The position numbers and the translations under genes were made by a program. Positions 1 to 6,994 of a DNA stretch of 38,399 bases are shown here, in pieces; position 1 is the stretch's first letter; the number at the start of each line of letters is the position of its first letter. The notes beneath the pieces were generated by a model. That model made no database searches and had not been told where the DNA came from. It saw only the letters and a list, made by a program, of their open reading frames with translations. The stretch comes from Fibrobacterota bacterium (GTDB taxonomy: Bacteria > Fibrobacterota > Fibrobacteria > UBA11236). The DNA lies in assembly GCA_028287505.1 (NCBI GenBank), contig JAQBPN010000052.1, positions 1 to 38,399 on the forward strand. The letters run 5' to 3'.

Positions 1-71
1 TTCTGTTCCGCAGTCAAAAGGCGCCGCCCACCTGGCCCTTTTCGGCAGTGTTTGAGGATTTCTTCGATCAT
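1..71 (-). CDS. hypothetical protein, N-terminal fragment
   Basis: A minus-strand reading frame starts with ATG at 71 and stays open to the left edge, so only the first 23 codons are visible (MIEEILKHCRKG, then a GGRRLL stretch). A clear Shine-Dalgarno sequence (AAGGAGA) lies about 6 bases upstream of the start, which is the main reason to believe it. The basic, short peptide gives no domain. Base composition is closer to the GC-rich backbone than to the cassette region beside it. It could be the beginning of a mobile-element or DNA-binding protein, but nothing visible proves this. Confidence 0.4.
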   Translation of the reverse strand, partial: MIEEILKHCRKGPGGRRLLTAEQ

Positions 72-489
72 CCGGTTCTCCTTTTTTAGGTTTGGAACCG
101 GTCCGAAAATTCAGTCAAATAAGATCAGGATGAACTCGAGCACAACTGGCATTCCCAAATGGGAATAGCCCTATGCGAATTTGAATGAGGCTCACAGGGT
201 ACGAATCGATTTCTGATGAGGGTGGAAAGCATCCTCAAGGACCCGCCGAGATTTTTCTTAGGCGAGGTTTGAGTTCGGATATGTGTTTGGTGCAGACCTT
301 GAAAGTCTAGCCCGAGAAAGAATAGAAGACGGACGGACAAGGCAAAGAAGCTCTTGGAATCAGTAGTGTCGCTTGAATCAGCTTTGTCGAAGAGGCTTCC
401 AGGGGGGAAGCTGAATAAGACCATGTCTCTTGACAAAGGGCCTTTAATATGTGTTATACGGCATAGCATGCTGGTTGCCTCCCCCTGGT
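72..489. other. intergenic stretch with no supported gene
   Basis: These 418 bases hold no reading frame I trust. A minus-strand open frame (125-511) overlaps the end of the next gene, shows no domain, and is rich in Ser and Pro as out-of-frame translations often are. Two structures are visible: a 16-base inverted repeat at 151-166 with 7-base arms (ATTCCCA / TGGGAAT), and a GTATAAC core on the minus strand at 453-459, 30 bases beyond the upstream gene's stop. The latter fits the left simple site of an attC. Confidence 0.5.
453..459 (-). other. attC-like left core (GTATAAC)
   Basis: Read on the minus strand, CCGTATAACACAT follows the stop codon of the HEPN-like gene by about 30 bases. The heptamer has the same sequence as the cores found in front of the other cassette genes but in the opposite sense, as expected for the left half of an attC site. 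I could not identify the matching right half with certainty, so the cassette may be truncated or the site degenerate. Confidence 0.35.
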
Positions 490-1320
490 TCATTTTTTCT
501 TTATCCACCATTTGAATGCCCGTTCATCGGTCTTCATTTTGACGCAAAGCCTAACTTTGTTGCCTAGGTCAAGCTCGTAGTTCCACTTCTCCATTTTTGG
601 CCTGGTAATAATGACACAAGGCGTATAATCCTTTAAAATGGCGTTTATTTTCCATCCGGGATTTGATTGGGAAAAGGATGTCCACCCAAGGCCAACGTCG
701 CATAATTGCCAATACAGTTTGTCTTCCGTCTCGAAAACTAGATAGCTTCCACCATTTTCAGCTTCCACATCATAGATGTTGATGATGGCCTCGACTTTGT
801 TGATAGGTCGACTTGGTTTTTCAATTTTATCGGGATTTCCAAAAAAGACTTCCTCCAAGCTTTTTTGGAAATCTTCTTCGGTTACTCCAGCTTGGCTGGC
901 TAGTTGAATTGTATGCACTTGAATCTCTTCGTCCAATTGAGCAAATGTCGTTCGATATTCGTTTAGCTGGTTAATCGCGTTCTCAATCCCACCTGCAGTT
1001 CTCAGCAAGGGTATTTTTTCATACCAAAAATAGTGGGCGATATAGTTTCGCTTCTCTATAGCGGGCTCCAATTGCTCAGCTATCGCTGGTTCAATCAATG
1101 GCTTAACAGCATCGGCAATTTTACCTAGTGTCATTGATTCTGCGGTTGTATAAATTTCTTCCAATCTTTTCCTTGTCATCCCAGGGGAAAGAGAAGCCAT
1201 TTTTACCATGTAATAATTGCACAGTTCGCGATGGAGGCATTCACTCGCGAAATAGGTCATCCCAAAGCATGCGTGCAATTCATACATCAAATCATTTATG
1301 TCGGTGCTTTCTTCTTTCAT
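490..1320 (-). CDS. HEPN-like protein with C-terminal beta domain (cassette gene)
   Basis: The 276-residue protein begins with a helical half (about 1-150) that contains R91-N-Y-I-A-H96, an Rx4H motif typical of HEPN domains, several of which are RNases in toxin-antitoxin and antiviral systems. The second half (about 170-276) is predicted to be beta-rich and ends in a basic tail. No signal peptide or membrane segment is seen, so it should be cytosolic. It is a single-gene unit preceded by the repeated CGTTATACGGAC boundary at 1355-1361 and is AT-rich compared with the genome beyond 3.5 kb, which suggests horizontal transfer. Start ATG at 1320; no strong ribosome site precedes it. The HEPN call rests on one motif and the helical context; the C-terminal domain is unrecognised. 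Confidence 0.6.
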   Translation of the reverse strand: MKEESTDINDLMYELHACFGMTYFASECLHRELCNYYMVKMASLSPGMTRKRLEEIYTTAESMTLGKIADAVKPLIEPAIAEQLEPAIEKRNYIAHYFWYEKIPLLRTAGGIENAINQLNEYRTTFAQLDEEIQVHTIQLASQAGVTEEDFQKSLEEVFFGNPDKIEKPSRPINKVEAIINIYDVEAENGGSYLVFETEDKLYWQLCDVGLGWTSFSQSNPGWKINAILKDYTPCVIITRPKMEKWNYELDLGNKVRLCVKMKTDERAFKWWIKKK

Positions 1321-1354
1321 GAGTAAGGTTCTACAATAAATGATTAATCCGTCC

Positions 1355-1400
1355 GTATAACGCTTTTATCATACGTCGCGTACCATGCTTTCGGTTCAAT
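1355..1400 (-). other. attC-like site between cassette genes
   Basis: On the minus strand the right core reads GTTATAC (1361-1355), followed by GGACGG at the start of the next unit. A candidate left core ATTGAAC (1400-1394) overlaps the stop codon of the upstream gene. Between them lies an imperfect hairpin (arms CAT..TACG and CGTATG with unpaired bases), the kind of bulged stem used by attC sites. The span is shorter than usual for attC (about 46 bases), so the call is tentative. Confidence 0.45.
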
Positions 1401-2004
1401 ATTGGTCCCGAGAATAGTCCATGTACTCCTTCACATGGTCAATTTGCATGCACACCGCATCAAAAAAAGAATTTATCTTTGGAATAAGTTTACTCAGGTG
1501 TTGAATATTCACGGTTTTGTCAACAAGGATTATCCTCGCACCTTTTTTATTGAAGGCATACCGATAGCCTTCTGAGCTTTTGTTCAATGTTTCTAAGTCT
1601 TTTATGACCCCTTCGACTGCAATTACCGGTGTACGATCATGTCCCTTATTCAAATCGAGAATAAACTTTTTTCCAATATTCCATAGCTGCACGATGTCGT
1701 GATGCGCCGGAATTGCGTCCTGTATGCTTTCATACTCGTAATATATTCTGATAATATGCTTTAGCCTAAGCTCCAAATGATGGTGGAACAGGAAAAGGAT
1801 AGGGTAAACGAATTGATCGGGATACCCAAGTATCTTTTTTCGCGCGACAGCTTTTGCCAATATTTCGGAGGCGTCCATATAGCCCTTAGCATATATGTAG
1901 TCTCTATCAAATGCGAAGGTGATCTGCGCATCCATTTTTCTATTTGGATGCTTTGTAAATATGCCGTCTCCAATTTCTGGCCAAGGCATTTTCAATTTCT
2001 TCAT
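1396..2004 (-). CDS. hypothetical cassette protein, possible HEPN-related fold
   Basis: This protein has about 202 residues if it starts at ATG 2004; an in-frame TTG at 2022 would add six residues, and neither has a convincing ribosome site. It is mostly helical, with a patch FLFHHHLELRLKHII near residue 70 and HHDIVQLW near residue 98. Proteins with a (R/H)HxLELxLK helix and an HD..LW motif are common unknowns in accessory regions and are sometimes grouped with HEPN-like folds; I make that link only weakly. There is no signal peptide. It is flanked by attC-like cores on both sides and shares the AT-rich composition of its neighbours. Confidence 0.6.
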   Translation of the reverse strand: MKKLKMPWPEIGDGIFTKHPNRKMDAQITFAFDRDYIYAKGYMDASEILAKAVARKKILGYPDQFVYPILFLFHHHLELRLKHIIRIYYEYESIQDAIPAHHDIVQLWNIGKKFILDLNKGHDRTPVIAVEGVIKDLETLNKSSEGYRYAFNKKGARIILVDKTVNIQHLSKLIPKINSFFDAVCMQIDHVKEYMDYSRDQY

Positions 2005-2078
2005 CTTTATTTTTGCGGTCAATTAGTTTACCTATCTCGTTTTTGATTTAAGGTTAACCACTTACTTCTATTCCGTCC

Positions 2079-2110
2079 GTACAACGCTTAATTAACCCGA
2101 CTAGGTTGTT
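2079..2110 (-). other. attC-like right end (GTTGTAC core)
   Basis: On the minus strand CGTTGTACGGACGG (2086-2073) repeats the boundary motif seen at 1361 and 3287 with one base changed. Just before it, CGGGTTAATTAAG resembles the L' box and spacer of known attC sites. Upstream, ACAAC overlaps the stop codon of the KOW gene and could pair with GTTGT. The site is unusually short, and may be a rearranged or degenerate attC. Confidence 0.4.
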
Positions 2111-2295
2111 ATCTCGACATTCTTGGCGAGGGTTTTAAACCTTTCTCCATTTGCCTGGACCACGGTGATGGAAACAAAGCCTGTTTTCCCCGTCTTAATG
2201 TCTTTCACTACACCAGATTTACCTGTGTGAGTTCCGCCGATAACTTTACAGTGAGTGCCGTCTTTTAGATTTTTCGGTGGATTATCTTTCTTCAT
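2101..2295 (-). CDS. small KOW-motif protein
   Basis: A 64-residue protein with one KOW motif at about residues 12-40 (GTHCKVIGGTHTGKSGVV), the short beta-barrel element found in ribosomal protein L24/L26 and NusG, which contacts RNA or protein. It is too short to be L24 and lies far from any ribosomal gene, so it is likely a stand-alone KOW protein of unknown target. GAGGA precedes the ATG at 2295 by a good distance. Only 40 bases separate it from the DUF2971 gene upstream with no attC-like core between them, so these two probably travelled as one two-gene cassette. Confidence 0.75.
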   Translation of the reverse strand: MKKDNPPKNLKDGTHCKVIGGTHTGKSGVVKDIKTGKTGFVSITVVQANGERFKTLAKNVEITT

Positions 2296-2335
2296 TTTCG
2301 TCCTCTATTCTTAGTGACATAAACCTAAAGGAAAA

Positions 2336-3259
2336 CTAGGCGTCCTTTATTTCCAATTTGTATACCCCTCTTTTTCTAACCACCCTTTTTAATTTCGCAT
2401 TCTTAAACGGTCCCATTAGTTCTTTAACAACTCGCATATCTTCCCCCGTACATTCACATCCAAGAATTATAGACGTAAGATGGCTTGGATTAAATTCGTA
2501 AAATCCGGGGGGTGTGCTAGGCAATACTAATCGAACTTCTTTTTCGTAGCTCCAGAAATTGGATTTGGAAGTGCAAATGAAAGCCTCATGATTAGAGGGG
2601 TACACAGGAGCCTCATCAAAATACATGACTGGGTAAAGTTTGGGGACCTTCTTGGCCTTTTCATCAATGATTAGATGGAGTTTAAGGTCAAACTCAAGAC
2701 AAACGCCCTTATGTGAATCAGCGTAGTGCGACCACATAAGTACATTTTCGACCTCGGTTGAAAAACAGCAGGTCGAAAATCCTATTTCTTCATTTTTTAA
2801 TTTTTCCCATTCAAATTTTTCCCCTATGTAGTTGGCCTCAAATGGGTCGTTGTACGTCAGGGGGTTTGAAAATTTCAATTGTCGTGAAAACAAATTGTTA
2901 AGGAAATGATCGTTGAGTGGATGAAATCGATAAAAGCCACCGGTTCCGAACGGATATTCGTCGCTAATACTTATCTCACACGAATCCAAATCATGTTCCG
3001 GATCGATTTGTTTATTTATTTCGGTTTGTAAAAACGGCTTAAGATTTCCAACTCTCCCAAGTCCAATTAAAAGGGTTATCAACCATTTTCGATCTTCTTC
3101 GTTTATGTCATAACTCGAAACTTGGCTTGACATAGTATTTAATTTCGTTTCTACTGCTCGACCTAATCTTTCTAAAACGTAGGGAATATGCCAAAGATTA
3201 ATTTTGGCCAAGTCAGGGCCATGTTTTATGACAACGTTTTTACGGAATTGAAATTCCAT
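2336..3259 (-). CDS. DUF2971 family protein (cassette gene)
   Basis: The 307-residue protein carries the DUF2971 signature in its second half: YRFHPLND, then LKFSNPLTYNDPFE, a CCFSTEVEN.LMWSHYADSHKG block, and WSYEKEVRLV. The N-terminal 110 residues are an extra helical part without a recognised domain. DUF2971 proteins are cytosolic, of unknown biochemical function, and frequent in mobile and defence-rich regions. The start ATG at 3259 lies 22 bases after the GTTATAC boundary core, so the gene sits at the very start of its unit as cassette genes do. The composition is AT-rich. The gene is intact, and the family call is firm; the function is not. Confidence 0.8.
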   Translation of the reverse strand: MEFQFRKNVVIKHGPDLAKINLWHIPYVLERLGRAVETKLNTMSSQVSSYDINEEDRKWLITLLIGLGRVGNLKPFLQTEINKQIDPEHDLDSCEISISDEYPFGTGGFYRFHPLNDHFLNNLFSRQLKFSNPLTYNDPFEANYIGEKFEWEKLKNEEIGFSTCCFSTEVENVLMWSHYADSHKGVCLEFDLKLHLIIDEKAKKVPKLYPVMYFDEAPVYPSNHEAFICTSKSNFWSYEKEVRLVLPSTPPGFYEFNPSHLTSIILGCECTGEDMRVVKELMGPFKNAKLKRVVRKRGVYKLEIKDA

Positions 3260-3556
3260 TTATTTTCCCTTTGCTTGTCCGTATAACGATCGAGCTAACC
3301 TGCCGCCAATCTTCTTACCACCCATCGCCAACTTCAAAAACCGATGAAATCCAGCCTACTCTATTCGGTATATCTGCATAGCACGCATTTTCAGAAAACC
3401 TCTCCAAATAAACAGAATGGGATCCACCAGCTTGCGAATCCAACCCGCAAAACCCCACCCCACCAACCCCTCAACCCCATCCCCTGTTTAAAAACTTAGC
3501 CACTATTCCCCACAATCCTCCCCCGCCCCATCCCCGCCGCCCCTACCTTGGCCCAT
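3260..3556. other. cassette boundary and junction with the GC-rich backbone
   Basis: No gene is supported here. The first 45 bases hold the attC-like right end. From about 3430 the sequence becomes C-rich on the plus strand and merges into the high-GC backbone. No left attC core, attI site or integrase gene was found, so the array ends abruptly at this point. Confidence 0.5.
3281..3304 (-). other. attC-like right half site (GTTATAC core)
   Basis: Read on the minus strand, GGCAGGTTAGCTCGATCG is followed by TTATAC. It closely matches the L'-R' half of environmental attC sites (GC.GCT.A.CTC...CGTT). The crossover point would lie between the G and TT of GTTATAC, placing the DUF2971 start codon close behind. 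This is the best preserved of the sites and the main support for the cassette reading. Confidence 0.55.
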
Positions 3557-6160
3557 ATGGCTGATTACACCCTCCCCGGCACATCCAAGGTACGCCCCCG
3601 TCTCTGGCTCGCCGCCCTGGCCCTGCCCTTCACCCTCTGGGCGCAGGCCATAGATCTCCGCGGCCTGGTCACCGACTATTCCGGCCACCCCTTGGCCCAG
3701 GCCCAGGTGGCGCTCCGGAACTCCCGAACGGCCGCCGGTCCGGTCAGCGGCGTCACCGACGCACAAGGGAAGTTCCGCCTCCAGGTCGCTGACGGACAGC
3801 TTGGGATAATGTTGAGCGGCAGGGATTTCGCACCGGGCTTGGATGGGGGGCGGCTTGCATTCTCCCTGGCCGCATCAAGCCCGGTGCGCCTCACCGTGCG
3901 CGGCGCGGACGGCCGTGTCTTGGCCGTGCCGTTCGCCGGCAGGCTCGATCCCGGATCCTATCGATCCGACGTGCGTGGATTGCAAGCCGGGTCCGGGCAC
4001 CGCATCGCCTGGCTGGTCCTGGAGATTGCGGGAGCGCGGCCGCGGGCCTATCTGCTCCCCCCGTCCCTGCCGGGAGAAGGCAACGCGGCATCGGCAACAC
4101 CCAAGGCGGTACTGCGCACTCCTGCGGGGACCGTGCAAACGGCCCGGAAAACCGCCGCCGGGGACGTCCTGACCGTGGCTCTTCCCGGTTACCTGAGCGC
4201 TACCCTGGCCGTATCCAACCTGGTGGACAGTCTGCCGGCCATCAAGCTGTCGCCCCTGGTCTATCCGGCGGTGGTGACTCCGGGCATCGACTTCACGCCC
4301 CCCGGACGGCTTGCGGGAGTGGAGGGCCTTCCCGCCTGGAAGAATGCGGGGATGATGATGGGTTATGGGATGCCGGACGCATCCCTGGTCAAGCGCACCG
4401 TGGATGCCGGCAAACTGGGCGTCATACCGGACGATGGCAAGGATGATACCGAGGCTTTGCAGAAGGCCATCGACGGGCTCTCCCAGGGTGTAGGAGCCTT
4501 CAACGATCTCACCGTGTTGGAGCTGCCCGCAGGGCGCATCGACATCTCCAAACAAATCTGGGTGGACAAGAACTTTCTCATCATCCGGGGCAAAGGCAGC
4601 GATCCCGCGAACCCGGTATCCACGCGCATCGTTTTCCGGCCGGACGCGGACACGCGCTATGACAAGCCCAGCGCGGACGGGACCTTGCCCGGCATGGATG
4701 AGATGACCGATGCAGGCAATACCGCCAAGTGGTTCTGGCCCGGTCGCGGGCTGTTCCGGGTGCAGACGCGGGAGGTGCATCCCGATTACGCCAAGGAATT
4801 CGCCGCCGCACCGGTCAACCGCAAGGACATCTACCAGGGCAGCATCAACTACCATTGGAAGTCCGGTATCCGCGTCGCCCAGGCTCAGCCTTACGCGGCC
4901 CGGGCCGGAGAGAGAGTCATCCGGCTGGACGGAAACAAGACGGAAATGGCGAGCATCACCCCCGGGGCGCTGCTATGGGTGGGCGCGGCCAACAGCCAGA
5001 AGATGTACCTGGAGCAGGGCGTCACCCAGACCGAATATTGGGAGAATATGCACATGAAGTCCCGGGTCCACTACGTAGTGGCGGTGGACGCTGCGGCCAA
5101 GACCGTGACCGTGGACGCGCCGCTGGAGTTCGACATCCCGGCCAACAACACCTCGGACGGATCACCGGCCCTGCTCGGCACCAAGTACTACAGCCGCGTG
5201 ATGGTTCTCAAGGCGGTGGAGGGCGTGGGCTTCGAGGACTTCTACTCCACCCTGGAACTCAAGGGCCTGCCCCGCCTGGACGGCAAAGGAACCTACGCGG
5301 GCGATCCGGCCGAAGCGGAATACAATTACGGGAACATCGCTCCCGAGTACGCCATGCACGGCATCGTTTTCAAATGGGCGGCCAACTGCTGGGTCCGCAA
5401 CCTGAATCTGTACATGATGGGATCCCATCCCGTGGTCACGGAAGTGGCCAAGAACATCGAGGTGGCGCGCAACCGCTTCGAGGGCAGCTGGAACAAGGGC
5501 AAGGGCGGGAACGGATACCTCCGCTTCTCCCGGGCCTGGGACTGTCTGATATACGGCAACATTTCCCGGAGCCTTCGCCACCTGACCATGCAATGGTCCG
5601 CGTCCGGCAACGTGGTGGTGGGGAACGATTTGAGCAGCGATCTCAACATGCACGGAGGCTGGGAGCACGGCAACCTGATGGAGAACAACGTGCAGAACGT
5701 CTCCTTTTTCCATCGATCGTCCAACTGCGCGAGCAATTGCGGCGGCGCCGATGCGCCCGGTGAAGGCGGAGCCGAGGCCGGCACCTGGTATCCCATCTGG
5801 AACGGAGCGGGGCATCATTCCGGGAAATGGTCCGGGGCCACGGGCCCGCGGAACGTGTTCTTCCGGAACTCCATGCGGAAACAGGTGACGGAGGGCGGAC
5901 CCTTCCAGGAGTATCTGCCCTACTCCTCGCCCACCGGCGGCAATGCCACCGTGTATCAATTCAACTGGGACAGGGAGACTCCCGAAGGAACCCACTGGCT
6001 GCCTTTGACCAAGGCGGGCACCATGATCGACACCTGGACCGGGAACGAGAACGTCCCTTTCTATACGGATCCGGACGTCGGAATCAACGCGCTCAAACAA
6101 TCGACGGGGCCGTCCCTGTTCGCCAAGGATGAGGCTTCCCTGAAAGCGTTCCTGCGCTGA
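3557..6160 (+). CDS. secreted beta-helix protein, pectate-lyase-like superfamily
   Basis: The 867-residue protein opens with a signal peptide (about 1-31, hydrophobic WLAALALPFTL, cleavage after AQA). Residues about 32-95 form a carboxypeptidase-regulatory-like beta domain (GLVTDYSGHPLAQAQVAL... TDAQGKFRL). A pectate-lyase-3 style entry motif (DDGKDDTEALQKAIDG) starts near residue 291 and is followed by right-handed beta-helix strands up to about residue 740. These folds act on plant or microbial polysaccharides outside the cell; the substrate cannot be read from sequence. ATG 3557 is preferred to an in-frame TTG nine bases upstream; neither has a clear ribosome site. A terminator-like hairpin follows the stop. 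The gene stands alone on the plus strand. Confidence 0.75.
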   Translation: MADYTLPGTSKVRPRLWLAALALPFTLWAQAIDLRGLVTDYSGHPLAQAQVALRNSRTAAGPVSGVTDAQGKFRLQVADGQLGIMLSGRDFAPGLDGGRLAFSLAASSPVRLTVRGADGRVLAVPFAGRLDPGSYRSDVRGLQAGSGHRIAWLVLEIAGARPRAYLLPPSLPGEGNAASATPKAVLRTPAGTVQTARKTAAGDVLTVALPGYLSATLAVSNLVDSLPAIKLSPLVYPAVVTPGIDFTPPGRLAGVEGLPAWKNAGMMMGYGMPDASLVKRTVDAGKLGVIPDDGKDDTEALQKAIDGLSQGVGAFNDLTVLELPAGRIDISKQIWVDKNFLIIRGKGSDPANPVSTRIVFRPDADTRYDKPSADGTLPGMDEMTDAGNTAKWFWPGRGLFRVQTREVHPDYAKEFAAAPVNRKDIYQGSINYHWKSGIRVAQAQPYAARAGERVIRLDGNKTEMASITPGALLWVGAANSQKMYLEQGVTQTEYWENMHMKSRVHYVVAVDAAAKTVTVDAPLEFDIPANNTSDGSPALLGTKYYSRVMVLKAVEGVGFEDFYSTLELKGLPRLDGKGTYAGDPAEAEYNYGNIAPEYAMHGIVFKWAANCWVRNLNLYMMGSHPVVTEVAKNIEVARNRFEGSWNKGKGGNGYLRFSRAWDCLIYGNISRSLRHLTMQWSASGNVVVGNDLSSDLNMHGGWEHGNLMENNVQNVSFFHRSSNCASNCGGADAPGEGGAEAGTWYPIWNGAGHHSGKWSGATGPRNVFFRNSMRKQVTEGGPFQEYLPYSSPTGGNATVYQFNWDRETPEGTHWLPLTKAGTMIDTWTGNENVPFYTDPDVGINALKQSTGPSLFAKDEASLKAFLR

Positions 6161-6197
6161 GACCGGTCGCGGCCACGGTCGCTGCCGGCCCTTTTTC
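6161..6197 (+). terminator. possible rho-independent terminator
   Basis: Directly after the stop codon lie two overlapping GC-rich pairings (GACCG with CGGTC, and GGCC with GGCC) followed by CTTTTT. The T-run is short and the stem imperfect, so efficiency is uncertain. Confidence 0.4.
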
Positions 6198-6317
6198 CCT
6201 CCTTCGAACCAGTACCCCCTCATCCCCTCCATCGCCATTTCCCGGTTCGCGATTAGCGAATATTGAAGAAATTCGGCATTTTATGGACTTCTGTCAATAA
6301 TTTCAGTAAACTACCCA

Positions 6318-6347
6318 TTGTCATTAGAGTCACAATAGTCATAATGT
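6318..6347 (+). promoter_or_regulatory. candidate promoter of the signalling operon
   Basis: TTGTCA at 6318-6323 and TAATGT at 6342-6347 are separated by 18 bases, about 50 bases upstream of the HTH-receiver gene, in an AT-rich island unlike the surrounding DNA. ATTGT and ACAAT form an inverted repeat inside the spacer (6317-6335) that could be an operator. Assignment is by eye. Confidence 0.45.
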
Positions 6348-6397
6348 AAGCCCAGCGCACTTTCCATACCCTTTGCCGAAAGACGGAGAAATCAGAG

Positions 6398-6994
6398 ATG
6401 AAAAACCCGGGTGTTTTCACTACGAGCCAAGCCGCCAAATGGTGCGGAGTCAGTTTTCGCACGGTGCTCCGGTGGATTGAAAGAGGCGAGCTCCAGGCGT
6501 ATAAACTGCCCGGCCGCGGCGACCATCGCATCCAGGTCGATGCCTTCGTGGAATTCCTGAGCAAGCATGATATGCCCATCCCCGAGCAATTCAACCGCCC
6601 CGCTTCCCGCGCGCTCATCGTCGACGACGATCCGGCCTCGGTCAAGCTTATTTCCACGATCCTGCAATTGGAAGGCTATGAGGTGAGAGTGGCCTTGGAC
6701 GGTTTCAGCGCGGGAGCGCAATTGGTGGCCTTCGCTCCGGATATCGTCACCCTGGATTTGAAAATGCCCGGACTGAGCGGAAACGAAGTGATTCAGTTCG
6801 TGCGAAGCATGAAGCAATTCCGGAATACCAAGATCCTGGTGGTCTCCAGCGGGTCCATCGACAAACTGGAAAAAGCGGTTTCCGAAGGGGCCGATGACTA
6901 TCTGGCCAAGCCCTTGGATCAGGATAAGCTCCGGGAAAAGGTTTCGGCAATCTTGGGAAACAAGGGCCATCCCAAACTGGAGACAAAAACATGA
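6398..6994 (+). CDS. HTH (excisionase/MerR-like) and receiver-domain protein
   Basis: The 198-residue protein joins an N-terminal helix-turn-helix of the excisionase/MerR type (about 6-58: TTSQAAKWCGVSFRTVLRWIERGELQAYK) to a receiver domain (about 70-190) with the acidic pocket DDD at 76-78, phospho-acceptor D120 in TLDLKMPG, and the conserved lysine in AKPLD. Most response regulators have the receiver first; this order is reversed. It is cytosolic and probably the DNA-binding output of the kinases encoded next to it. GGAG lies 8 bases before the ATG. Its stop overlaps the kinase start (ATGA), indicating translational coupling. Confidence 0.85.
   Translation: MKNPGVFTTSQAAKWCGVSFRTVLRWIERGELQAYKLPGRGDHRIQVDAFVEFLSKHDMPIPEQFNRPASRALIVDDDPASVKLISTILQLEGYEVRVALDGFSAGAQLVAFAPDIVTLDLKMPGLSGNEVIQFVRSMKQFRNTKILVVSSGSIDKLEKAVSEGADDYLAKPLDQDKLREKVSAILGNKGHPKLETKT

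Noticed and set aside
125-511. Minus-strand 128-codon open frame beyond the HEPN-like gene
   Set aside because: It overlaps the end of that gene, has no ribosome site or domain, and its composition looks like a chance frame.
4363-6238. Antisense frames within the beta-helix gene
   Set aside because: They lack domains and ribosome sites and run against a gene with a signal peptide and recognisable domains.
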